Both the position numbers and the translations under genes were made by a program. Positions 41,855 to 51,200 of a stretch of 64,000 nucleotides of DNA are shown one piece after another. The notes below the pieces were generated by a model, which saw only the letters and a list, made by a program, of their open reading frames with translations, did not search any database and was not told the DNA's origin. The stretch covers positions 1,967,001-2,031,000 of the forward strand of contig NZ_CP106793.1 in the NCBI RefSeq assembly GCF_025642135.1, in the 5' to 3' direction. Source of the DNA: Streptomyces cynarae (GTDB lineage: Bacteria > Actinomycetota > Actinomycetes > Streptomycetales > Streptomycetaceae). Each line of letters opens with the position of its first letter. Position 1 is the stretch's first letter.

Positions 41855-43462
41855 GTGTCCGAAGAACCGGGCAGTGAACGTGTGATCGCCGGGCGCTACC
41901 GCCTGCTGTCCCCCCTCGGCCAGGGCGGCATGGGGACGGTCTGGCGGGCCCGTGACGAGGTCCTGCACCGCGAGGTCGCCGTCAAGGAGGTGCGCGCACC
42001 GGCCGGGCTTCCCTCGCCGGAGGTCCAGCGCATGTACACCCGGCTGGAGCGGGAGGCCTGGGCGGCGGCCCGGGTGGCGAACCGGAACGTGGTGACGGTC
42101 TACGACGTGGCCCACCAGGACGGCCGCCCCTGGATCGTGATGGAACTGGTCCGCGGCATCGCCCTGTCGGACCTGCTGGACACGGAGGGCCCCCTCTCCG
42201 CGCAGCGGGCCGCGCACATCGGCGCCGAGGTGCTGGCGGCCCTGCGCGCCGCGCACGCCGCCGGGGTGCTGCACCGCGATGTGAAACCGGCCAACGTGCT
42301 GCTGGCGAACGACGGCCGGGTGGTCCTCACGGACTTCGGGATCGCCATGGTCGAGGGCAGCAGCGCGCTGACCATGACCGGCGAGGTCATCGGCTCCCCC
42401 GAGTTCCTCGCTCCGGAGCGGGCGCTCGGGCGTACGCCCGGCCCGGAGTCCGACCTGTGGTCGCTCGGTGTGCTGCTGTACGCGGCGGTCGAGGGCAACT
42501 CGCCGTTCCGGCACGACACTCCGCTGAGCACGCTCCGCGCGGTCGTCGACGAGGAGCTGCCGCCGCCGCGCCGCGCGGGCCCGCTGGCCCCGGTGATCGA
42601 GGGGATGCTGCGCAAGGACCCGGCCGAGCGGATCCCGGCCGACCGGACCGAGCGGGACCTGCGGATCGTCGCGGCGGGCGGCACCCCGCTCGCGGGTGCC
42701 GCCGCCTACACGCCGACGGTCGCGGCGTTCCCAAGTCCGGTGGAGCCGCCCACCGCCCCGCTTCCGCCGCCGGCCGCCACCCGGCCGGCGCCCGCAGCCG
42801 CGTACGCCGCTCCGTCCGAGCCGCCGCCCCGCAACCGCCGGGCCGGCTTCGTGCTGGTCGCGGGCCTGGCCGCGCTCGTCCTGGCGGTGGCGGGGCTGAC
42901 GTACGCCCTGGTGAACCGGAACGGCACGGGCGGTACGAACAGCGGGGCCACGCAGGGCAGCACGGTCAGCGGCGGGCCCTCGAGCAGTCCGGAGGTGAGC
43001 ACGAGTACGTCGCGGGCCGCTTCCCCCACCCACGGGACCTCGACCGGCGGCGGCAGCGGGGGCGGTCGTGCGACGAGCCCGCCCGCCCAGTCGGTCCAGG
43101 TGACGGTCACGGGCACGCACACCGACTACGCGGGGGCCTGTCCGCCGGCGGACGCGAAGGCGCCCGCGTTCACGGCGACGTTCACCGTGGGCAGGGTTCC
43201 GGTCGATGTGTCCTACCGCTGGGTCACGAAGACGGGGCAGGTCTCGGACCCGGGCTGGAAGACTCTGTCGTTCGCGGCGGGGGACACGAAGACCAAGCAG
43301 CGGCAGGTCATCGTCACCACGTACGAGGAGGGCGGTTCCGTCCGGAACGCGATCGGCGTGGAGGTGCGAAGCCCGGTCGGGGTCACGTCCGAGTCGGTGC
43401 CGTTCTCGGTGACCTGTGAGGCGGAGACCCCGTCGGGCGGGGCCTCCCCCTCTTCTTCGTGA
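41855..43462 (+). CDS. Transmembrane Ser/Thr protein kinase
   Basis: 535 residues. The kinase domain (about 15-270) has the Gly-rich loop LGQGGMGTVW, Lys44, the catalytic loop HRDVKPAN (140-147, Asp142) and DFG (160-162). A Pro-rich linker, one membrane helix (AGFVLVAGLAALVLAVAGLT) and an extracellular Ser/Thr/Gly-rich stretch follow. The ending is a beta domain (VTVTGTHTDYAGACPPADAK, FTVGRVPVDVSYRWVTKTGQ), not PASTA, which probably senses an outside signal. GTG at 41855 is used because GGGGGACGG precedes it. It is 72 bp after the NicO gene. Targets unknown; sigma or transporter neighbours are possible. Confidence 0.93.
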   Translation: MSEEPGSERVIAGRYRLLSPLGQGGMGTVWRARDEVLHREVAVKEVRAPAGLPSPEVQRMYTRLEREAWAAARVANRNVVTVYDVAHQDGRPWIVMELVRGIALSDLLDTEGPLSAQRAAHIGAEVLAALRAAHAAGVLHRDVKPANVLLANDGRVVLTDFGIAMVEGSSALTMTGEVIGSPEFLAPERALGRTPGPESDLWSLGVLLYAAVEGNSPFRHDTPLSTLRAVVDEELPPPRRAGPLAPVIEGMLRKDPAERIPADRTERDLRIVAAGGTPLAGAAAYTPTVAAFPSPVEPPTAPLPPPAATRPAPAAAYAAPSEPPPRNRRAGFVLVAGLAALVLAVAGLTYALVNRNGTGGTNSGATQGSTVSGGPSSSPEVSTSTSRAASPTHGTSTGGGSGGGRATSPPAQSVQVTVTGTHTDYAGACPPADAKAPAFTATFTVGRVPVDVSYRWVTKTGQVSDPGWKTLSFAAGDTKTKQRQVIVTTYEEGGSVRNAIGVEVRSPVGVTSESVPFSVTCEAETPSGGASPSSS

Positions 43463-43474
43463 GGTTCGCGACCG

Positions 43475-44281
43475 TCAGGCCGCGCCGGTGAGCACCGGCA
43501 GATAGCCGCCGGACTGGCCGGCCGCGGTCGGGTGGTACGACTGGCCGATGTTCAGCCAGTCGACGCTGTGCAGCCAGGAGTCGCCCGAGCAGATCTCGTG
43601 GCCGCTGAAGGTGGTGCGGACGTCGCCGAAGGTGAAGCCGTGGTCGGCGGCGCGCTTGGCGATGGCGGCGTCGATGTAGTCGGCGGCGCCGTTGATCGCC
43701 GACCGCTTGGTTCCGGACAGTCCGAGGCAGGTGGTGCCGAGCTGGTAGAAGCGGGGGTAGCCCAGCACGACCACGTGGGCCGAGGGGGCCTTGGCGCGGA
43801 TCGCAGAGTAGACGGTGTCCAGTCGGCCGGGCAGGGTCGAGTCGACGTACGCCTTCGCCGTGGCGATCCGGGAGAGGCAGGCGCTGTCGGACTGGAGCAC
43901 ACAGGTCGTCATGACGTCGGAGAAGCCGGCGTCATTGCCGCCGATGGTGATCGAGACGAGCCCGGTGGAGGCGCTGAGGGTACCGAGTTGATTGTTCAGC
44001 ACATCGGTGGTCTTGGCGCCGGAGCAGGCCAGGAAGCTGAACGAGGCGGGTGCGTGGGCGGCCTGCCACAGGTACGGATAGGCCTTCGTGCTGCGGTCGC
44101 AGTCGCCGCTGGAGCTGATGTAGCTGCCGGAGCCGACACCGGAGGAGTAGGAGTCGCCCAGCGCCACATATCCGGTGGCCGCGGCGAGGGGGGACGCCTG
44201 CGCCGCGGCGGCCCCGGTGAGGGCGAGGCCGAGGGCGAGGAGGAGCGAACTCATAAAGGCCGCATATCGGGAACGTCTCAT
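43475..44281 (-). CDS. Secreted SGNH/GDSL-family esterase
   Basis: 268 residues. Signal peptide AFMSSLLLALGLALTGAAAA. The GDSL block is VALGDSYSSGVGSGSYISSS with nucleophile Ser44, then block III TIGGNDAGFSDV and block V with DSWLHSVDWLNIGQSYHPTA supplying the Asp/His. Six cysteines (GDCDR, FLACSG, TTCVLQ, SACLS, TTCLGL, HEICSG) could form three disulfides, as in the Streptomyces scabies-type esterase and its S. coelicolor relatives. GGGAGG lies 5 bp before the ATG. It cleaves short acyl or lipid esters outside the cell. A 12-bp inverted repeat lies about 90 bp upstream. Confidence 0.94.
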   Translation of the reverse strand: MRRSRYAAFMSSLLLALGLALTGAAAAQASPLAAATGYVALGDSYSSGVGSGSYISSSGDCDRSTKAYPYLWQAAHAPASFSFLACSGAKTTDVLNNQLGTLSASTGLVSITIGGNDAGFSDVMTTCVLQSDSACLSRIATAKAYVDSTLPGRLDTVYSAIRAKAPSAHVVVLGYPRFYQLGTTCLGLSGTKRSAINGAADYIDAAIAKRAADHGFTFGDVRTTFSGHEICSGDSWLHSVDWLNIGQSYHPTAAGQSGGYLPVLTGAA

Positions 44282-44367
44282 GGAACCTCCCTTTAGCAGG
44301 ATCTCTGCCACAACCGGCATAGCAGCTACGCGTGTTGACAGGAAGTGTCCATGCCAAGACTTTTCGG

Positions 44368-44412
44368 GGCCCTCTTCAATCACCCCCACAGAACGGATGT
44401 TTGAAGAGGGCC
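44368..44412. promoter_or_regulatory. 12-bp perfect inverted repeat (GGCCCTCTTCAA / TTGAAGAGGGCC)
   Basis: Arms at 44368-44379 and 44401-44412, separated by 21 bp, giving a centre-to-centre spacing of 33 bp (three helical turns). It lies in the divergent region between the esterase and the membrane-protein gene. The geometry suits two dimers or a looped operator; no regulator gene is adjacent. Confidence 0.65.
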
Positions 44413-44508
44413 GAGAACCTGGGCGGGCGGTTTTCGCATCTTGACGCCCTCCGCTCAACGCGCGACATTGAAGCCCGGCATCCGGCGCTTCGGGGGGCAA
44501 AGTCGCCA

Positions 44509-44931
44509 ATGCAGACCTTAGGTATCAAGCCACCTTCATCAGAGGGAGACGAGCGGCCGGGGCAGGGTCCAGGGAGGGACCTGTTTCCGCTGCTCAAGGG
44601 CGTGGCCCTCGCGGTCGCGGCGGTCGGCGCCATCCTCGCGCTGAGCGGCTCCGACTCGCCCCTGCGCGGCCCGTTCACCCTGTTCTTCCTGCTCGCCGCA
44701 CCGGCGACGGCCGTGGGAGCAGCCCTGAGGGGGCTGAAACCCTATCCCCGCACAGTGGTGTCCGTGGCGGGAGCGATCGCGATCGACCTTCTGGTCGCCC
44801 AGGGCATGCTGGCGGTGCATCGGTGGTCCGTCACCGGCGGGGTCGTCGCGGTGACCGTGACCAGCACCCTCGTCCTCGTGCCGGTCCTGGTACGGCGGCA
44901 CCTCGGCCGCGCGGCACGAAATCGGGGCTGA
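44509..44931 (+). CDS. Small hypothetical membrane protein
   Basis: 140 residues. Three or four hydrophobic stretches are visible (LLKGVALAVAAVGAILALSG, GPFTLFFLLAAPATAVGAAL, TVVSVAGAIAIDLLVAQGML, GGVVAVTVTSTLVLVPVLVR), with a polar N-terminus and a basic C-terminus. It does not match a family I know. It stands directly before the glycan cluster, 671 bp away, and divergent from the esterase. ATG at 44509 is the only start that removes an implausible N-terminal segment. Possible helper in envelope glycan synthesis from position only. Confidence 0.65.
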   Translation: MQTLGIKPPSSEGDERPGQGPGRDLFPLLKGVALAVAAVGAILALSGSDSPLRGPFTLFFLLAAPATAVGAALRGLKPYPRTVVSVAGAIAIDLLVAQGMLAVHRWSVTGGVVAVTVTSTLVLVPVLVRRHLGRAARNRG

Positions 44932-45602
44932 CGACGTGGGCATCGACGCGCACCGCCCCGGCGAGCCCGCACAGGCCGACCGGGGGGGCGTGGACGACTC
45001 CGCCGACGGCGCCGAAGTCTCCGCCCCGGACGGAACACAAGGACTCCCTGAAGGCACGGGAACGTGTCACGCAGGAGGGGCGGGTGACACCTTGTCACCC
45101 TGTCATGTTCGGACACGGGGCCCGTCGCGCCCCGGTCCGGGCGCCGCGCGATGCGGTGCTGTCGCGGCCGGAACTCTTCGAGACGGCCGTTCGGACACTC
45201 AAACGGATCGGACAAATCCGTTCGAGGAGTTCAGTTACGTACATACCAACAAAAACGCGGACCTTGTCGTAGGTCTTGCCATATCGTCGCAATCGTCAAT
45301 ACCGTCATACATCAACCCGCATCGGTCCATCATCATGCGGTCCAGGGGAGGGCTCAGGTACCGCGATGGATCCCGGCGCGGGGCGCGGTAGGGGGGTGCC
45401 GTGCTCGGCGACCTGAAAGGCCGTACGAGTCGTGCCGCGCGACCGGCTGCCGATTTCCCGGCAGACGGCCACTTTGCCAGCTCACCCTGCATGCACGGAG
45501 ATCCATGTCGCATGCCGTCGGTGAGAACCCCCCTTTCGAACCGGACACAGAGCCGGACCGTCCAGGGGCGGACGGTCCGACCGGACGAGAGGGACAAGAC
45601 TC
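44932..45602. other. 671-bp gene-free region before the glycan cluster
   Basis: No convincing gene. It holds a perfect palindrome (45082-45100) and an unusually AT-rich stretch (about 45225-45345) that is likely the promoter region and long leader of the operon starting at 45603. Short open frames are present but have poor codon bias. Confidence 0.6.
45082..45100. promoter_or_regulatory. Perfect palindrome GGGTGACA-CCT-TGTCACCC
   Basis: 8-bp arms 45082-45089 and 45093-45100 around CCT. It is about 500 bp ahead of the glycan operon. The short loop and symmetric form fit either an operator or a terminator for the membrane-protein gene ending at 44931. Confidence 0.5.
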
Positions 45603-46421
45603 ATGAGTTCCGTTCTGCGCCCTGCCTTTTCGGACCAAGGTCCGTTAGCGCAGGGGAAGTACCGGCCGATCTCCTCTCACCTGGCCATCGCGCCGCCGGT
45701 GAGCGTGGTGATTCCCGCCATGAATGAGGCGGAGAATCTTCCCTACGTCTTCAAGACCCTTCCGGACTGGATTCACGAAGTGGTTCTTGTGGACGGCAAT
45801 TCCACCGACGACACCGTGGACGTGGCGCGCGAGCTGTGGCCCGAGGTGAAGGTCGTCGAACAGCGGGGCAAGGGCAAGGGCGACGCCCTGATCACCGGCT
45901 TCGCGGCGTGCACGGGCGACATCATCGTGATGGTCGACGCGGACGGCTCGGCGGACGGTCAGGAGATCGTCAGCTACGTCTCCGCGCTGGTGTCCGGGGC
46001 CGACTTCGCGAAGGGCTCGCGGTTCGCCAACGGCGGCGGCACCTCCGACATGACGCCGATCCGCAAGCTGGGCAACCGGGTGCTGTGCGCGATCGTCAAC
46101 GCCAAGTTCGGCGCCCGCTACACCGACCTGTGCTACGGCTACAACGCGTTCTGGCGGCACTGCCTGGACGAGATCGACCTCGACTGCACCGGCTTCGAGG
46201 TCGAGACGCTGATGAACATCCGGGTGGTCAAGGCCGGCCTGAAAGTGCAGGAGATACCCAGCCACGAGTACCTCCGCATCCACGGCACCAGCAATCTGAG
46301 CGCGGTACGCGACGGGCTCCGGGTGCTGAAGGTGATCCTCAAGGAGCGCTCGAACCGGCGTGCGCTGCGCCGCCGTCCGCGCGCCGTCGCGCTCAACTCC
46401 GGTCAGGGAGAGCTGTCTTGA
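45603..46421 (+). CDS. GT2 glycosyltransferase, polyprenyl-phosphate sugar synthase type
   Basis: 272 residues. GT-A fold: VSVVIPAMNEAENLPYVFKT, EVVLVDGNSTDDTVDVAREL, RGKGKGDALITGFAACTGDI and the metal-binding MVDADGSADG with the DXD-like Asp pair. The KGSRFANGGGTSDMTPIRKL and NRVLCAIVNAKFGARYTDLC segments match the dolichyl/undecaprenyl-phosphate sugar transferase group (DPM1/ArnC-like). No membrane helices. It is the first gene of the glycan operon and overlaps the next GT2 start (TTGA at 46418-46421). It likely makes a lipid-linked sugar used by later steps. Confidence 0.92.
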   Translation: MSSVLRPAFSDQGPLAQGKYRPISSHLAIAPPVSVVIPAMNEAENLPYVFKTLPDWIHEVVLVDGNSTDDTVDVARELWPEVKVVEQRGKGKGDALITGFAACTGDIIVMVDADGSADGQEIVSYVSALVSGADFAKGSRFANGGGTSDMTPIRKLGNRVLCAIVNAKFGARYTDLCYGYNAFWRHCLDEIDLDCTGFEVETLMNIRVVKAGLKVQEIPSHEYLRIHGTSNLSAVRDGLRVLKVILKERSNRRALRRRPRAVALNSGQGELS

Positions 46422-47421
46422 GCGATCCGGACATCTCCGTGGTCATCTGCGTCTACACCGAGGACCGCTGGGAGGACATCCTCGCGGCGGTCGCCTCGGT
46501 GCGGGCGCAGTCCCGGCCGGCGCGCGAGACGCTGCTGGTCGTGGACCACAACGAGACCCTGCTGGAGAGGCTGACCCGGGAATACAAACAGGCCCAGGAG
46601 GACGGATCGGTCCGGGTACTCGCCAACGCGGGGCCCCGCGGCCTGTCCGCGGGCCGCAACACCGGGATCGCCGCCTCGCAGGGGGAGGTCATCGCCTTCC
46701 TCGACGACGACGCGGTGGCCGAACGGGACTGGCTGAAGCACTTCGCCGAAGGATACGAGGACCCGCGGGTCATGGCCGTCGGCGGCCGAACGATGCCGAT
46801 CTGGGCGTCGGGCCGCCGCCCGGCCTGGTTCCCGGAGGAGTTCGACTGGGTGGTGGGCTGTACGTACAGGGGGCTGCCGCCCGGCCGGGTCCGGGTGCGC
46901 AACGTCCTCGGCGGCAACGCCTCGTTCCGCCGCAGCGCGTTCGACGCGGCGGGCGGCTTCGCCACGGGCATCGGACGCGACGGCGACAAGCGTCCCCTCG
47001 GCTGCGAGGAGACGGAGCTGTGCATCCGCCTCACCCGGGCCAGGCCCGACGCGATCCTGCTGATCGACGACCGGGCGGTGATCCACCACCGGGTGCCTCA
47101 GCCGCGCGAGCACTTCGCGTACTTCCGCACCCGCACCTACTCCGAGGGCCTGTCCAAGGCGCTCGTGGCCCGCAGCGTCGGTGCCGAGAAGGGCCTGGAG
47201 TCCGAACGCCGCTACACCACCCGGGTGCTGCCCGCCGGGGTGGGCCGCGGCCTGCGCGACGCGCTGCTGGCCCGCCCGGGGGCGCGGGCCGGGCGGGTGC
47301 GATCGTCGCCGGGGTGCTCACGGCGGCGGGCGGGTACCTGGTCGGAAGCGTCCGGGCGCGCAGGAGTGGCGCGACCTTCGCCGTGGCCGGCGTCCCGGAC
47401 GGTGAGGGGGCGGCCGCATGA
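46418..47421 (+). CDS. GT2 glycosyltransferase with an apparent frameshift
   Basis: About 334 residues if one base is restored. TTG start overlapping the previous stop, with GGGAG 8 bp upstream. GT-A motifs: DISVVICVYTEDRWEDILAA, GLSAGRNTGIAASQGEVIAF, LDDDAVAERDWLKHFAEGY and the acceptor helix GCEETELCIRL. The frame holds until about 47278-47282 (GGGGG), after which the natural end (AIVAGVLTAAGGYLVGSVRA, one membrane helix, TGA 47419-47421) continues in the frame shifted by one base. Without correction the frame runs on, out of register, through the deacetylase gene. Adding one G gives a normal ATGA overlap with the next gene, so the loss looks recent or artificial. Confidence 0.85.
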
Positions 47422-48218
47422 GCGACCAGCCCGTGCCGATCCTCATGTACCACTCGGTGGCGACGGCGCCCAACGAGGCGACGCGTGCGCTGTCGGTGGC
47501 GCCCGCGGCGTTCGGCGAGCAGATGGCCCTGCTCGCCGACCTCAAGTTCACGCCCGTCACCACGTCCGACCTGGCGAGGAGCTGGCGGGAGAGCGGCCCG
47601 CTGCCCGAGCGGCCCGTCCTCATCACCTTCGACGACGGCTACGAGGGCGTGCACCGGCACGCGCTGCCCGTGCTCGCGCGGCACGGCTTCGCCTCCACGC
47701 TGTTCGTCTCCACCGGGTGGATCCGGGGTGCCCACGACACCGGCGGCGGCCTGGACACCATGCTCGACTGGCAACAGGTCCGCGACCTCGTGGACGCCGG
47801 GGTCGAGATCGGCGGGCACAGCCACACGCACCCGCAGCTCGACCAGCTCCCCGACGACGCGCTCTGGTTCGAGCTGCTGCGCTGCAAGGAGATCATCGCC
47901 GACGAACTCGGCGCCCGCCCGGTGTCGTTCGCCTACCCGTACGGCTACTCCAGCCGCCGGGTGCGCCGCATCGTGCGCGAGGCGGGCTTCGGTCAGTCGC
48001 TCGCCGTGGGGAACGCTCTCGCACGCCGCCGCCAGGGCCCGTACGCGCTGCAACGGGTCACCGTGCGCCGCACCACCGGTGTCGAGGAGTTCGAGCGGCT
48101 CGTCCAGGGCCGTGCGATCGCCCGCACCTTCGCCAGGGACCGCGCCCTGACCAAGGGGTACGCCGTGGTCCGAAGAGCACGCCAGGTCCGCCGGAAGGCC
48201 ATCCGTTCCCGTGTCTGA
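47418..48218 (+). CDS. Polysaccharide deacetylase (CE4/NodB)
   Basis: 266 residues. The NodB domain has LITFDDGYEGVH (Asp72 catalytic base, Asp73 metal), metal-binding HSHTH (134-138) and AYPYGYSSRRVRRI. It removes acetyl groups from N-acetylated sugars in peptidoglycan, chitin-like or exopolysaccharide chains. No signal peptide is seen; it begins PVPILMYHSVATAPNEATRA, so it may act on a cytoplasmic lipid-linked precursor or be exported non-classically. ATGA overlap with the upstream GT2 and an 8-bp overlap with the flippase fusion show tight operon packing. Confidence 0.92.
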   Translation: MSDQPVPILMYHSVATAPNEATRALSVAPAAFGEQMALLADLKFTPVTTSDLARSWRESGPLPERPVLITFDDGYEGVHRHALPVLARHGFASTLFVSTGWIRGAHDTGGGLDTMLDWQQVRDLVDAGVEIGGHSHTHPQLDQLPDDALWFELLRCKEIIADELGARPVSFAYPYGYSSRRVRRIVREAGFGQSLAVGNALARRRQGPYALQRVTVRRTTGVEEFERLVQGRAIARTFARDRALTKGYAVVRRARQVRRKAIRSRV

Positions 48219-51200
48219 CACGACCACCACAACCCAGGCCGGTGAGGCCACGACCGCGGAAACCGGGCAGCCGTCGGGCCGCCGCCTCCGCCTGCCCGGA
48301 AGGGGCGGCGTCCCAGGAGGCGGCAACCAGCTGTTCCGCAACGCCTACGCGCTGATGCTCAACACCGGGATCTCCGCGGTGCTGGGCCTCGGCTACTGGC
48401 TGGTCGCCGCCCGCTACTACTCCGACGCCGCGGTCGGCCAGGGCTCGGCCGCGATCGCCGCGATGAAGCTGCTCGCCGGGCTCACCGCGGTCACGCTCAC
48501 AGGTGCCCTGGCCCGCTTCACACCGGTCGCGGGACGCGCCACCGGGCGCCTCATCCTCCGTACCTACGCGGGCAGTTCGCTCGTCGTGGCGATCGCCGCG
48601 GGCGTGTTCCTGCTGACGCTGGACCTGTGGGGGCCGTCGTACCGCTTCCTGCACGGTCCCGGCCCCGCCCTGGTCTTCGTGGTGGCCGTGGTCTCCTGGA
48701 ACCTGCTCACCCTCCAGGACGGTGTGCTGACCGGGCTGCGCAGCGCGCTGTGGGTGCCGGTGGGCAACACCGTCTTCTCCGCGGTGAAGCTGCTGCTGCT
48801 CGTCGGTTTCGCGGCTGCGATCCCGATGCTGGGTGTCTTCGTCTCCTGGGTCGCGGCCATCGCCACGTCCGTGGTGCCGCTCGGCTGGCTGGTGTTCCGG
48901 CGTCTGGTGCCGCGGCACGTCAAGGCGACCGAGGACCACGCCAGTCCGCCGTCGCTGAAGGAGGTCGGGCGGTTCCTGGCCGGCGACTACACCGGCTCGC
49001 TGTTCTCACTGGCCGTGGTCTACCTGGTGCCGGTGATCGTGGCCTCGCAGGTCAGCGCCGCGGACAACGCGTACTTCTACATCACCACCACCATCGGCGG
49101 CACGACCAACCTGCTCGCCATCAACATGGGCGCCTCGCTCACCGTCGAGGGCTCGCACGACCCGGCGCGACTCGCCGCCAACACCCGGGCGGCGCTGAAG
49201 CGCATGGTCCGGATCATGCTGCCGGTGTGCGGGCTGCTGTTCCTGGGCGCGCCGGTCATCCTGCACGTCTTCGGCGACGGCTACGCGCACGCGGCGAGCC
49301 CGCTGCTGCGCTGGTTCGCGGTGGGCGCGCTGCTGCGGGTCGTGATGGAGACGTACTTCGCGGTGCTGCGAGCCCAGAGCCGTACCTCCGGGCTCGCCTA
49401 CCTCCAGGGCCTGCTGTGCGTCCTGGTGCTCGGACTGACCGTCCTTCTGCTGCCCCGTATGGGGCTGACCGGGGCGGGCGTCGCGGAGATCTCCAGCCTG
49501 TCGGTGATCGTGGCGATCGCCGCACCGAAGCTGCTCAAGATCGTGCGCACCGCCCCGGCGGACGCGGTGCCCGAGGACGCGGCACCGGACGGGGACCTCT
49601 CCGACCTCGAGGTCCCCGAGCCGAGGAGCGGCCCGTCCTGGGCGAAGAGGCTGGACGCGGACACGCTGGCGCTCGGCGTCCACGTGGACTTCGACCACCA
49701 GGAACGCAGGCCGGACGTGCGGCGGGGGCCGGGTACCCCGCCGGCTGGAACACCGGTGCCCCCGGGCGGCCCAGAAGGGGCGCGGGGAACGGCGCGACCA
49801 GCCGCGGACGACCCGCCGTCGAAGCACGGTGCGGCCTCTCCCATCGGGCCGATTCTGTTGGGCTGTCTGCTCGTGTCCGCGCTGCTGCTCTACTGGGTAC
49901 CCGCGCTGAGCCTCGACGACGGTTCTCTGGACCGTATGGGCGGCCTCGGCCTGATCTCGGTACTGCCGCTGCCGACTCTGCTCGGCGCGGCCCTCCTCGT
50001 CGTGGTCTTCGCCGCCCTGCTCTGGCGCGCCCGCGAGCACAAGGTCCTCTTGCTGGCGACCCTGGTGGCCACCGTCGTGTCGCTGCACGCGCTGCCCGCC
50101 GTGATCGAGACCGAGCCGCGGTTCCCGACGGCCTGGCAGCACCTCGGCTTCCTCGACTACATCGACCGCACCGGGTCGGCCGTGCCGTTCCTGGACGCCC
50201 GCTGGAGCTGGCCGGGGTTCTTCGCGGTGGCCGCGTTCGTCGCGAAGGCCTGCGGGGTCACCGACCTGACCGAGGTCATCCGCTGGTGGCCGCTGACCAT
50301 CCAGCTGCTCTACCTGGCGCCGATGTTCCTACTGGTCCGCTCGATGCGGGCGAGCTGGCGCGCCAAGTGGACCGGAATCTGGATCTTCGTGCTCAGCGGC
50401 TGGGTCGGCCAGGACTACTTCTCCCCGCAGGGCTTCACCTATCTGTTCTATCTCGCCTTCGTGGCGATCCTGCTGGTCTGGTTCCGCGCGCCGCGCGTGC
50501 TCTGGACCCGGAGGCGCCCCGGCGAGGCCGAGGTGGAGCCCACCGGCCGCGGGCAACGCGCCGTGCTGCTCATGGTGCTGATCGCGCTGTACGCGGCGAG
50601 CGTCCCGGCCCACCAGCTCACCCCGTTCATGATGCTGGGCGTGCTCGCGGTGCTCGTCCTGGTGGGCCGCTCCGAACTCCGTGGTCTTCCTGTCCTGTTC
50701 GCGGTGCTGGTCATGTTCTGGTTGGGCTACATGGCGGAGCCGTACTGGTCCGGCCACTTCGACGAACTCTTCGGCGGCGTCGGCGGCGTCGGCAGCAATG
50801 TGTCGACGTCCGTCTCCGGCCGTATCCAGGGCGGCGACTCGACGCACAAGCTGGTGCTGTACACGCGCGTGCTGCTGGCCGGCGTCGTGATGGCGTTCGC
50901 CTGCTGGGGCTGGTGGCGGCGGCGCGAGCACAAGTACCGGGAGCGGTCGCTGCTGGTGCTCACCTTCGTCCCGTTCCTGGGCTTCGGCATGCAGTCCTAC
51001 GGCGGCGAGATGGCGCTGCGCGTGTTCATGTTCGCGGTGCCGGGCGCGGCCCTGCTCTGCGCGCTCGCGCTCTTCCCGCGCACCGGCGTGACGGCCGAGG
51101 AACGGGACAAGGACCGGGCGAGCCTCGCGCCGCTCGCCGCCCTGATGGCGGGCCTGCTGCTGATGGGCGGCTTCCTGGTGGCCCGCTGGGGCAATGAGCC

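Noticed and set aside
45103..45272. Possible 55-codon gene following the 45082-45100 palindrome
   Set aside because: No recognisable motif, weak start context and ordinary shadow-like composition; not supported.
47422..48355. Out-of-register continuation of the second GT2 frame through the deacetylase gene
   Set aside because: It becomes low-complexity Arg/Ala/Pro-rich sequence directly after the GGGGG run, while another frame holds an excellent NodB deacetylase; it is a frameshift artefact.
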